Assembly: GCA_020848905.1 (NCBI GenBank)
Contig: JADLHG010000026.1
Coordinates: forward strand, 117,494 to 181,493
DNA from: Deltaproteobacteria bacterium
Lineage (GTDB): Bacteria > Myxococcota_A > Polyangia > GCA-2747355 > JADLHG01
Length of the DNA stretch: 64,000 nucleotides
Direction of reading: 5' to 3'
The translations under genes were made by a program, and so were the position numbers. Every line of letters begins with the position of its first letter. Positions within the stretch are counted from its first letter, which is position 1. Below, one piece after another: positions 31,148 through 39,342 of this stretch. Under the pieces are notes generated by a model. That model had not been told where the DNA came from, ran no database searches, and was given only the letters and a program-made list of their open reading frames with translations.

Positions 31148-31876
31148 ATGCAGGAGCCACTCGCGTTCGTCGCGGGAGCCACGGGCTACACCGGGCACGA
31201 GGTCGTGCGGGCCCTTCGTCGACGCGACCTCCGGACCCTCGCCCACCTCCGTCCCGATTCCCCGCGTCGGGCGGAATGGGTTGAGCGCTTCCTCGACCTC
31301 GGCGCCGAGCCCGACCTGACCCCGTGGGTCCTCGAGGCGATGACCGAGACCTTCGCCCGCGCGCGACCGACCCACCTCTTCGCCCTGCTCGGGACCACCC
31401 GAGCCCGGGGCCGGGCGGCCGAAGCCGACCACCGCGGCGCGGAGAGCTACGAGACGGTGGACTACGGCCTGACCGCGCTGCTCATCGACGCGGCCCGCGC
31501 GGCGGAGCTCGCGCCGCGCTTCATCTACCTGTCGGCCGCCGGCGTGACCCCCACCTCGCGCACGGGCTACTACGCGGCCCGCGCCAGGGCGGAGCAGAAG
31601 CTGAGCGAGAGCGGGCTGCCCTACCTCATCGCTCGCCCGTCCTTCATCACCGGTCCCGACCGCGAGGAATCGCGACCCGCCGAACGCCTCGGCGCGCGCG
31701 TGGCGGACTCGGCGCTGGCCCTCGCCGGCCTGCTCGGCGGAACGCGACTCGCCAGCCGCTATCGCTCCACGACGGCCGCGGTGCTGGCCGAGTCCCTCGT
31801 GCGACTGGCCCTCGACCCCGCCGCGACGAACCGCGTGATCGAGTCCGAGGAGCTGCGCCCAGTGGAGTCCGCATGA
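31148..31876 (+). CDS. NAD(P)-binding Rossmann-fold protein (atypical SDR/NmrA-like)
   Basis: This 242-residue protein begins with FVAGATGYTGHEVVRAL, a GxxGxxG dinucleotide site, and has RFIYLSAAGVTPTSRTGYYAARARAEQKL with a YxxxR/K-like catalytic region and the LIARPSFITGPDR segment. It resembles the atypical short-chain dehydrogenases that include HTATIP2/NmrA-like proteins, which are redox sensors or reductases. Its TGA overlaps the ATG of the CheB-CheR gene (ATGA at 31873-31876), so it is translated with a signalling protein. GGAGGAA precedes the ATG. Confidence 0.88.
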   Translation: MQEPLAFVAGATGYTGHEVVRALRRRDLRTLAHLRPDSPRRAEWVERFLDLGAEPDLTPWVLEAMTETFARARPTHLFALLGTTRARGRAAEADHRGAESYETVDYGLTALLIDAARAAELAPRFIYLSAAGVTPTSRTGYYAARARAEQKLSESGLPYLIARPSFITGPDREESRPAERLGARVADSALALAGLLGGTRLASRYRSTTAAVLAESLVRLALDPAATNRVIESEELRPVESA

Positions 31877-34857
31877 AACCTCGACCACAGGGCTCCTCGC
31901 AGGAGCACTCGCCGGCGGCCGCGTCGCCCGCTACCGAGCCCTCCGCACCCGATGCGCAGGAGGACACGCAGGACGACCTGCCCGAGCGAGAGACCCGGAG
32001 GAGCTCGTGCCCCGTGGTGGGGATCGGCGGCTCCGCCGGCGCTCTCGAGGCCTTCGAGCAGTTCTTCCGCAAGATGCCCGCCGACTCGGGGCTCGCGTTC
32101 GTGCTCGTGCCGCACCTGGATCCCACGCACAAGGGGATCATGCCCGAGCTCCTCCAGCGCTACACGGGCATGCCCGTTCACCAGGCCGCCGAGGGGCTGC
32201 CCGTCCTGCCCAACTGCGTCTACGTTATCCCCCCGAACCGGGACCTCGGCCTCCTCGACGGCGTGCTGCACCTCCTCGAGCCCTCGGCCCCGCGCGGGTT
32301 GCGCCTGCCGATCGACTTCTTCTTCCGCCAGCTCGCCGCCGACCAGGCAGAGCGGGCCATCGGGATCGTTCTGTCCGGCATGGGGTCGGACGGCACGCTG
32401 GGCCTGCGCGCGATCAAGGAGCAGCTCGGCATGGCCATGGTGCAGGACCCCGCCACGGCCAAGTACGACGCGATGCCGCGCAGCGCGGTGGGCACCGGGC
32501 TCGCCGATTTCGTCGCCCCCGTGGACGAGCTGCCCGCCAAGCTCCTGGCCTACGTCGGGCACCGCTCGCGAGCCACCTCGCTGCCAGACCCGGCGAAGAA
32601 GACGACCCAGAGCGCGCTCGGCCGCCTGCTGCTGCTCCTGCGCACCAGAACGGGGAACGACTTCTCCCTCTACAAGCGCAACACGGTGCTCCGCCGCGTG
32701 GACCGACGCATGAGCGTGCACCAGATCGCGAGCCTCCCCGACTACGTGACCTACGCGCAGGGGCAACCCGCGGAGCTCGAGCTGCTCTTCAAGGAGCTCC
32801 TCATCGGCGTCACCAGCTTCTTCCGGGACTCGACGGCCTTCGAGCTGCTCAAGGAGCGGGCGATCCGCCCACGGCTGCACCTCCAGCAGGCCGCCTTCCG
32901 GGTCTGGGTACCGGGGTGTTCGACCGGCGAGGAGGCCTACAGCATCGCCATCCTGCTCCGGGAGTGCCTGGACGAGGAGCCGCAGCTGCAGCCGAAGGTG
33001 CAGATCTACGCCACCGATCTCGACGAAGAGGCGATCGAGTTCGCGCGCCAGGGCCTCTACCCGGCGAACGTCGCCGCCGACCTGTCACCCGATCGCCTGC
33101 AGCGGTGGTTCGTCAAGGAGGGCGAGGGCTACCGGGTCCGCAAGCACCTCCGCGAGATGCTAGTCTTCGCCCGCCAGAACGTGCTCGCCGACCCGCCCTT
33201 CACGCGGCTCGACCTCCTGTGCTGCCGCAATGTCCTCATCTACCTGAACGCGGAGGTCCAGAAGCGGCTCCTCCCGCTCTTCCACTACGCGCTCTCCCCC
33301 GGCGGGTTCATGCTCCTCGGGCCGTCGGAGTCCCTCGGGCCAAGCGCGGAGCTGTTTCACCCGGTGGACAGTCACTGGAAGCTCTACGGCCGCGCGGACG
33401 TACCGACGACCTACGGCGGTCTGCAGCACTTCCCCTCGCGCATGTTGCCTCAGGAGACGAGCGCCGCGCCCTCAGGCGCGCCACCGGCGACACGGGTCGG
33501 GACCACGCTGCAAGACGCCGTGCGCCAGGTGGTGGTGGACGCCGTGGCCCCGCCCATCGCGCTCGTGACCGAGAAGGGGGAGCTGCTCTACACCACGCAA
33601 AGGACCGGGAGGTTTCTCGAGCCACCCGTCGGGAGCGCGCACCTCAACGTCTTCGAGATGGCGCGAGAGGGGCTGCGGCTCGAGCTCGCCCTGGCCGTGC
33701 GGCGGGCCTCGAGCCAGCAGGCCGAGGTGGAGCTCAAGGGGCTGTCGGTCAAGACCAACGGCGAGCGGGAGACCGTGGACGTCACCGTGAAGCCCCTTGC
33801 CGAGCACGAGGCGCTGCGCGGGCTCCTGATGATCGTCTTCAAGGACGCGCCGCGGCCCCGCCGCCGGGGCGGCAAGCGGAGCGGGGCCGACGCGGCGAGC
33901 GTGGCTCTCGTCGCCAGTCTCGAGCGCGAGCTGGCGCACATGCGGGAGAGCCTCCAGACGACGCTCGAGGAGATGAGCACCTCGCAGGAGGAGCTGAAGT
34001 CTTCCAACGAGGAGCTCCAGAGCACCAACGAGGAGCTCCAGAGCACCAACGAGGAGCTGACCACCTCCAAGGAGGAGCTACAGTCGCTGAACGAGGAGCT
34101 CATGACGTTGAACGCGGAGCTCCAGGCCAAGAACGACGAGCTCTCGCTCGCCAGCGCGGACATGCGCAACCTGCTCAACAGCATCCAGATCCCGACCCTC
34201 TTCCTCGACAACCAGCTCCGCGTCAAACGCTTCACCTCCCAGGCCACGACGCTCTTCAGCCTCATCGCGAGCGACGTCGGGCGCCCGATCACCGACGTGG
34301 TCTGCCACCTCCAGTGCGACACGCTGGAGGCCGACGTGCGCAGCGTGATCGATTCCCTCGTGCCTATCGAGCGCGCCGTGGATGGCCGAGACGGGCGCCC
34401 CTTCACCATGCGCGCCGTCCCCTACCGCACGCTGGAGGACAAGATCGACGGCGTGGTGGTCACCTTCGTTGAGAGCGTGAAGCGCCGACACGCCGAGGCC
34501 GAGCTGAAGCAGGCCACGGAGTGGCTCCAGCACGTGCTCGCCGGCACCCTGGACGGCTTCGTGGTCTACGACCGCGACTTCCGGTTCGCCCACCTCGGCC
34601 CGACGGACCTGGCGCGCCTTCAGGAGAGCGGACGCGACCCCGCGCTCCTCCTCGGCAAAGTGCTCTGGGAGGAGTCACCGGAGCTGGTCGGCACCCCAGC
34701 GGAGGAACGCCTGCGCCACGCGATGCTGCACCGCGAACGGGTGGCCTACGAGCACCAACAGGGAGACCGCTGCTACGATGTCCGGGCCTTCCCGTCGCTG
34801 GACGGCGGCATAGCCGTGCTGTCCACGGACGTCACCGAGCGCAAGCGCGGCCGTTAA
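31873..34857 (+). CDS. CheB-CheR-PAS fusion signalling protein without kinase
   Basis: This 994-residue protein has a CheB methylesterase domain at about 45-230 (Ser54 in GIGGSAGA, His81, Asp173 in GMGSDGT). A CheR methyltransferase domain follows at about 245-510 ([28 protein letters not shown]), then a PAS-like segment at about 545-660. A coiled coil at about 685-760 has NEELQST heptads, and two more PAS segments extend to the C terminus. It ends at [11 protein letters not shown], exactly where such proteins usually run into a histidine kinase. No CheB receiver domain is present. The hybrid kinase gene 148 bases downstream is a likely partner. Roles could be chemosensory adaptation or light/redox signalling. 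Its ATG overlaps the stop of the Rossmann protein gene. Confidence 0.95.
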   Translation: MKPRPQGSSQEHSPAAASPATEPSAPDAQEDTQDDLPERETRRSSCPVVGIGGSAGALEAFEQFFRKMPADSGLAFVLVPHLDPTHKGIMPELLQRYTGMPVHQAAEGLPVLPNCVYVIPPNRDLGLLDGVLHLLEPSAPRGLRLPIDFFFRQLAADQAERAIGIVLSGMGSDGTLGLRAIKEQLGMAMVQDPATAKYDAMPRSAVGTGLADFVAPVDELPAKLLAYVGHRSRATSLPDPAKKTTQSALGRLLLLLRTRTGNDFSLYKRNTVLRRVDRRMSVHQIASLPDYVTYAQGQPAELELLFKELLIGVTSFFRDSTAFELLKERAIRPRLHLQQAAFRVWVPGCSTGEEAYSIAILLRECLDEEPQLQPKVQIYATDLDEEAIEFARQGLYPANVAADLSPDRLQRWFVKEGEGYRVRKHLREMLVFARQNVLADPPFTRLDLLCCRNVLIYLNAEVQKRLLPLFHYALSPGGFMLLGPSESLGPSAELFHPVDSHWKLYGRADVPTTYGGLQHFPSRMLPQETSAAPSGAPPATRVGTTLQDAVRQVVVDAVAPPIALVTEKGELLYTTQRTGRFLEPPVGSAHLNVFEMAREGLRLELALAVRRASSQQAEVELKGLSVKTNGERETVDVTVKPLAEHEALRGLLMIVFKDAPRPRRRGGKRSGADAASVALVASLERELAHMRESLQTTLEEMSTSQEELKSSNEELQSTNEELQSTNEELTTSKEELQSLNEELMTLNAELQAKNDELSLASADMRNLLNSIQIPTLFLDNQLRVKRFTSQATTLFSLIASDVGRPITDVVCHLQCDTLEADVRSVIDSLVPIERAVDGRDGRPFTMRAVPYRTLEDKIDGVVVTFVESVKRRHAEAELKQATEWLQHVLAGTLDGFVVYDRDFRFAHLGPTDLARLQESGRDPALLLGKVLWEESPELVGTPAEERLRHAMLHRERVAYEHQQGDRCYDVRAFPSLDGGIAVLSTDVTERKRGR

Positions 34858-35005
34858 CGGGGCATAGGAGTGGGGCCGCGGCGCGCCCGGGAGGGTGGCA
34901 GGTGGTCAGGGCCCTATCCCGTGCTAAGTCTAGGTGCTCGCGACCCCCGCGGCGAGATCAACTCAGCCGGGGGAGGGATTGGATAGCGGCGAGGGAGGGC
35001 GCGCG

Positions 35006-37228
35006 ATGGGCCAGGAATCTCAGGAAAAGAACGAGGCCACGAGGACTCGCTGGGCCGCGGAGGAGCTTCGGCGCCGCGCGCTGGCCCTGCTCGAACGGCA
35101 TCCGGGCGGCACCGCCGCGCCCCCGCCACCCGACCTCGACGAGCTCCTGCACGAGCTCCGGGTGCACCGGGTGGAACTCGAGCTGCAGAACGAAGAGCTC
35201 CGCGCCGCGCAAAGGGAGACCGAGGCGCTTCGGGCGCGCTACTTCCATCTCTTCGAGCTGGCGCCGGTCGGCTACCTCACGCTGGATGCGCGCGGCGGCA
35301 TCGCGGAGGGGAACCTGGCCGCCGTGCGCTTTCTCGGCCTGCCCCGCCTGAAGCTCGCCGGCCGGCTGCTCGGCTTCTTCGTCGCCGCCGCTGATCGCCC
35401 GACCTTCAATCGTTTTCTCGGCGAAGTCTTCGCCACCGGCACGCGCCAGACCTGCGAGGTGACGCTCCAGCCGGAGAACGCCGCGGAGGCCAGGCTGCTC
35501 CTCGAGGGCGTGCGAGAGCAGCCGCGCACCGGCGTCACGCCCTGCTGTCGCGTCGCGCTGATCGACATCTCCGCGCGCGTGGCTGTCGAGGCCTCGTTGC
35601 GGGAGAGCGAGGAGCGGTTCCGGCTCTTTTTCGCCAACGCCGGCTTCGGCAAGGCCTTGACCTCTCCCGACGGACGGCTCTCCCGGGTGAACCGCGCGCT
35701 CTGCGACCTGCTCGGATACGAGCGAGCTCAGCTCGAGGCGCTGCACCTCGTGGCCCTCGCGCACCCCGACCAGCGCGAGGAGTGCCGCGCCTGGCTGCGC
35801 GCGGTGCTGGCCGGCGAGGAGACCGCGCCGCGGAGGGAGATGCGCCTACTGCGCCGCGACGGCGAGGCGGTCTGGGCCGACGTGTGCATGGTCCTCGAGC
35901 GAGCGCCGGACGGCGCACCCCTCTGTCTCCTCATCGAGTTCGCGGACCTCACCGAGAAGAAGCAGCTGCAGGCCAACCTGTCCGAGGCGGACCACCTCGC
36001 GTCGGTCGGCCTCCTCGCCGCGGGAGTGGCACACGAGATCAATAACCCCCTCGCCTACGTGCTCTACAACCTCGAGACCGCGGCGGAGGACCTGCCCCGC
36101 ATGGTAGCCGCCGAACGGGGCGCGCGCGACGCGCTGGAAGCCCTCCTCAGCGACGACGCGCGAAAGGCGCTACGTGCCACGTCGGGAGGCGCACGGGGCG
36201 TTCCGTCGTGGGAGGACGTGGTGGAGCGAGTGCGACAGGCCTCGGAAGGCGCGGGGCGCGTGCGCAAGATCGCCAGGAGCCTGAGCTCCTTCTCCCGGGT
36301 CGAGAGGCGCGACGTGCAGCCCCTCGACCTCCGCATTCCCCTCGACGCGGCGGTGGACATGGCCGCCGCGGAGCTCAAGTATCGGGCGCGCCTGGTGCGA
36401 GATCTCGCCCCCGTGCCCCACGTGCTCGGCTCCGAGCAGAAGCTGGCGCAGGTGTTTCTCAACCTGCTCGTGAATGCGGCGCAGGCTTTGCCGGAGGGAG
36501 AGGCGGAGCGCCACGAGGTTCGCGTGCGCACCTGGCAAGAGGGTGACGAGGTCTGCACCGAGATCCGCGATACCGGGCCGGGGATCTCGGAGGCCGTGCG
36601 AGCCCGCATCTTCGAGCCCTTCTTCACCACGAAGCCCCCGGGACGCGGCACGGGGCTCGGGCTCTCGATCTCGCGAAGCATCGTGCAGGCGCTGGGCGGC
36701 CGACTGGACGCGCGAAACCACCCCGATGGAGGCGCCGCGTTCACCGTGCGGCTGCGGGCGGCGGACGAGGCCCGCGAGGCCGCTCTGTCCACCGACGCGG
36801 CGGAGGAGGCTATGGGGGAGACGACGGGGCCGGCACCAGCGCCTTCCGAGGGACGCTTGTTGATCGTGGACGACGAGCCCCTGGTTCGGGGAGTCCTCCG
36901 CCGCATCCTCGAGACCTATACCGTGGTCGAGGCAGCCTCCGGTGCCGAGGCGCAGAACATCCTGGCCACCGATCGTGGCTTCGACCTCATTCTCTGCGAC
37001 GTGACGATGCCCACCATGTCGGGGATCGACCTCTACAGGTGGCTGGCGGCGCTGGACGGGGAGGCCGCCCGACGCATCGTGCTCGTCACGGGCGGTGCGT
37101 TCACCCCGCGCGCCGAAGCCTTCCTGGCCGAGACCACCAACCCGCGCCTGAACAAGCCCTTCGACCCGCAGAACGTGCGAGAGATGGTCGCCCGGCTCGT
37201 CGCCGCCGGACGGCAGAAGCCGGCCTAA
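35006..37228 (+). CDS. Hybrid sensor histidine kinase with PAS domains and receiver
   Basis: This 740-residue cytoplasmic protein has an N-terminal helix and coiled coil (ELHELRVHRVELELQNEEL type), a PAS domain at about 75-190 and a second at about 200-318. HisKA follows with phospho-acceptor His343 in VAHEINNPLAYV, then HATPase_c (VFLNLLVNAAQAL, DTGPGIS, GTGLGLSIS), and a C-terminal receiver at about 618-740 (LLIVDDEPLVRG, phospho-acceptor Asp665 in LILCDVTMP, Lys in RLNKPFDP). No transmembrane segment is seen. The start at 35006 has GAGGGAGG upstream, which is better than the ATG at 34934. It sits after the CheB-CheR-PAS gene and probably forms a split signalling pair with it. Confidence 0.95.
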   Translation: MGQESQEKNEATRTRWAAEELRRRALALLERHPGGTAAPPPPDLDELLHELRVHRVELELQNEELRAAQRETEALRARYFHLFELAPVGYLTLDARGGIAEGNLAAVRFLGLPRLKLAGRLLGFFVAAADRPTFNRFLGEVFATGTRQTCEVTLQPENAAEARLLLEGVREQPRTGVTPCCRVALIDISARVAVEASLRESEERFRLFFANAGFGKALTSPDGRLSRVNRALCDLLGYERAQLEALHLVALAHPDQREECRAWLRAVLAGEETAPRREMRLLRRDGEAVWADVCMVLERAPDGAPLCLLIEFADLTEKKQLQANLSEADHLASVGLLAAGVAHEINNPLAYVLYNLETAAEDLPRMVAAERGARDALEALLSDDARKALRATSGGARGVPSWEDVVERVRQASEGAGRVRKIARSLSSFSRVERRDVQPLDLRIPLDAAVDMAAAELKYRARLVRDLAPVPHVLGSEQKLAQVFLNLLVNAAQALPEGEAERHEVRVRTWQEGDEVCTEIRDTGPGISEAVRARIFEPFFTTKPPGRGTGLGLSISRSIVQALGGRLDARNHPDGGAAFTVRLRAADEAREAALSTDAAEEAMGETTGPAPAPSEGRLLIVDDEPLVRGVLRRILETYTVVEAASGAEAQNILATDRGFDLILCDVTMPTMSGIDLYRWLAALDGEAARRIVLVTGGAFTPRAEAFLAETTNPRLNKPFDPQNVREMVARLVAAGRQKPA

Positions 37229-37261
37229 GCCCGGCGGTGTCCGCGTTGCGCCAGGGCCGCC

Positions 37262-37290
37262 TTGCCTGACCCACGCCCCCCACGTTATGA
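37262..37290 (+). promoter_or_regulatory. Promoter with start codon 7 bases after the -10 box
   Basis: TTGCCT (37262-37267), 17-base spacer, TTATGA (37285-37290), 7 bases, ATG 37298. The AGGAGGG just before the ATG is too close to serve as a normal ribosome binding site, which fits a leaderless transcript. Confidence 0.5.
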
Positions 37291-37297
37291 AGGAGGG

Positions 37298-37741
37298 ATG
37301 AAGCTCCTTCTTTGCGCCCTCTCCGTATGCCTCGTTCCCCTCGGCTGCGCCCCCGTCAAGGACCGCAGCCAGCTCGACAAGGGCGTCAGCTACCGCGATC
37401 GCGGCGTCTACGCCGACTGGGGCAGCGGCTCGTGGGACGTCGGAAGCGGCTGGCTCGACTCCGGCGCGTCTCACGACGGCCAGCCACGCAGCGACGGCGG
37501 GCGCCGCGACAAGGGGACCACGGGGGACAAGGGAACGACCGCAGACAAGGGGGCCTCGACGGGGTGCAGCGCCGCGGACAGCGAGTGCGCGACCGCCTCG
37601 TGGCCGCCTGCCGCCTGCACCGGCGGGAAGTGCTTCGCCAAGGGCTGCTGCTGCCCCACCGAGCGCCAGTGCTCCTCGGGGAGCTTCCCGGTCTGCTGCC
37701 CGCCGGGCAAGACCTGCAAAGGGGGCGGCAACTGCGGCTAG
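37298..37741 (+). CDS. Small cysteine-rich lipoprotein with a DKG repeat
   Basis: This 147-residue protein has lipobox LVPLGC (Cys17). An Asp/Gly/Ser-rich linker contains three hexapeptide units DKGTTG, DKGTTA and DKGAST (about 71-88), and a terminal Cys-rich module follows (CSAADSEC, GKCFAKGCCCPTERQCSSG, VCCPPGKTCKGGGNCG). The module resembles the small disulfide-rich domains repeated in other lipoproteins of this window. Function is unknown; probably surface-exposed. Confidence 0.82.
   Translation: MKLLLCALSVCLVPLGCAPVKDRSQLDKGVSYRDRGVYADWGSGSWDVGSGWLDSGASHDGQPRSDGGRRDKGTTGDKGTTADKGASTGCSAADSECATASWPPAACTGGKCFAKGCCCPTERQCSSGSFPVCCPPGKTCKGGGNCG
37508..37561 (+). repeat. 18-base tandem repeat, three copies, in a lipoprotein gene
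   Basis: Units starting GACAAGGG occur at 37508, 37526 and 37544, each 18 bases, encoding DKGTTG, DKGTTA and DKGAST. The unit length keeps the frame, so copy-number change would only lengthen the linker. Confidence 0.75.
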
Positions 37742-37760
37742 CCTCCGGCGGTCCGGGGCC

Positions 37761-38273
37761 TCACGCCGCGTGGGTCGCGAAGTAGCCCGTCGCGAACTCG
37801 CAGGCCAGAGCCAGCCCGCGTTCCATCTCACCGAGGAGGTACCGCTCGAGCGCTCCTCCCGCGAGCGGGATGCGCGCGCGACAGTAGCCCTCCCAGATGC
37901 GACGCGTCTTGCGACCGCCCTCCACGGGCTCCCACAGAAAACAGCCGCCGTAGTCCACCCGGTTGCCGAAGATGGGGACCACGAGCGCGATCTCGAAGCG
38001 CCGCTCGCGGGCCTTGAAGTGCCCCTCCTCGCGCACGAGCGTCGCGCCCCGGATGATGGCCTTCAACACCGACGGGATCTGCCGGTCGGGCACCATCTCG
38101 ACGGTCCGCCGGACCACCAGGCTCTCACCCTCTCCCTCGCGCTCGAGCTGCCGCCCCTCGACCTTCAGCTTCAAGTGCCGGTAGAGCCCGTCGTTGTACT
38201 CCTCGTCGAAGAGAAAGACCTGCCAGAGGCGGTCTTCCGGCACGTCGAAGAGGTGCTCGATGCGGTGTTCCAT
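37761..38273 (-). CDS. DUF2505-like SRPBCC-fold protein
   Basis: This 170-residue protein begins EHRIEHLFDVPEDRLWQVFLFDEEYNDGLYR, the entry to a START/SRPBCC helix-grip fold, and continues with RRTVEMVPDRQIPSVLKAIIRG, CFLWEPVEGGRKTR and a C-terminal helix YLLGEMERGLALACEFATGYF. Such proteins bind hydrophobic ligands in the cytoplasm. DUF2505 is my best match from memory of the pattern. It stands alone between a lipoprotein and the asparaginase operon. Confidence 0.8.
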   Translation of the reverse strand: MEHRIEHLFDVPEDRLWQVFLFDEEYNDGLYRHLKLKVEGRQLEREGEGESLVVRRTVEMVPDRQIPSVLKAIIRGATLVREEGHFKARERRFEIALVVPIFGNRVDYGGCFLWEPVEGGRKTRRIWEGYCRARIPLAGGALERYLLGEMERGLALACEFATGYFATHAA

Positions 38274-38337
38274 GGTGGCCTCGCGGCGAGTGGCTCGACG
38301 GAGGCTTACCGCATCTCCGTCCGACGGAGAAGACCCG

Positions 38338-39342
38338 TCAGAGACCGACCGGGCGGAGCTCGCCGACCACCTCTCCGAGGGTGTTCTTCACCGGCCGCAG
38401 CGCCTTCGCGCGGAGAGGCTCGAGGTCCGCAACGGGAAGCAGGCGCCCTAGCGCGGCGAGCACCACCGTCGGCACCGCGCGGCTCGCGCCGTCCAGGATC
38501 TTGCAGGCGAGGCCGAGCCCGAGGCCCGGGAGCCCGAGGCAGAAGACCCCCTCCGCGCCGCCCTTGGCCACCACCTCGGGGCCGAGGTGCTCCGAGAGCA
38601 AGGCCCCGAAGTGCCCCTCGTAGGCCACGTGGACCGGAAAGCCCTGCATCGCGGCCAGCACCCGCGTCGCCGCCGCGTGATGCTCCGGTCGATCCGCAGC
38701 CCCCGTGGCCAGCCGCGCGAAGGCCGTCGCCGCCTCGGCCAGCGAGAGGTAGAAGGAGGGCACGCCGCACCCATCCACGCCCACGGCGAGCCCGTCCGCG
38801 GAGATGCCGGCGAAGGCGGCCAGCGTGCGCCGGTTTCGCTCCTGCAGAGGGTGCGCGGGGTCGCGGTAGCTCTCGACGGGCCAGCCCTGCGTGCGGCACG
38901 CCGCGAGCATCCCCGCGTGCTTGCCCGAGCAGTTGTTGTGCACGCGGCGGGGCGTCTCCCCCCGCGCGGCGAGCGCCGCCGCCGACGGCCGGTGGAGCGG
39001 GTCGTGCGGCCCGCACTGCAACGCCTCCTCGGTGAGCTCGGCCTTGCGCAGGATCGACGCGACGAGCTCGAGCTGGAAAGGCTCGGCGCCGTGGCTGGCC
39101 ACGATCACCGCCAGCTCCTCCTCGGTGAGACCCAGCCGCTCCGCGGTCCCGAGCTCGAGCACGCTTACCGCCTGAAAGGGCTTGGCGCTCGAACGCAGGT
39201 ACGTGCGCAGGCCCGGCTCGCCGCGCGCGAGCACCACGCGCCCCGCGGCGTCGCAGACGGCGAGCACCCCGTGGTGCAGGGATTCGCGGCGCCCGGAGCG
39301 CACGACCTCGGCCAGGGGAACGGCGTGGTCCGTCGCGGTCAA
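38338..39342 (-). CDS. L-asparaginase II family enzyme (Rhizobium-type)
   Basis: This 334-residue protein has the class signature of thermolabile, Rhizobium-type asparaginases: VVRSGRRESLHHG near the N terminus, YLRSSAKPFQAV with the SxxK pair, IVASHGAEPFQ, RVHNNCSGKHAGMLAACR and VDGCGVPSFYLSL. It hydrolyses L-asparagine to aspartate and ammonia in the cytoplasm; no signal peptide is seen. The start is TTG at 39342, overlapping the TGA of the upstream gene (TTGA), so translation is coupled to the glutamate-synthase-like gene. This pairing suggests linked amide-nitrogen metabolism. Confidence 0.92.
   Translation of the reverse strand: MTATDHAVPLAEVVRSGRRESLHHGVLAVCDAAGRVVLARGEPGLRTYLRSSAKPFQAVSVLELGTAERLGLTEEELAVIVASHGAEPFQLELVASILRKAELTEEALQCGPHDPLHRPSAAALAARGETPRRVHNNCSGKHAGMLAACRTQGWPVESYRDPAHPLQERNRRTLAAFAGISADGLAVGVDGCGVPSFYLSLAEAATAFARLATGAADRPEHHAAATRVLAAMQGFPVHVAYEGHFGALLSEHLGPEVVAKGGAEGVFCLGLPGLGLGLACKILDGASRAVPTVVLAALGRLLPVADLEPLRAKALRPVKNTLGEVVGELRPVGL

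Noticed and set aside
34006..34047. 21-base tandem repeat
   Set aside because: It encodes NEELQST twice in the coiled coil of the CheB-CheR-PAS protein, a heptad repetition usual for that family, not an independent repeat element.
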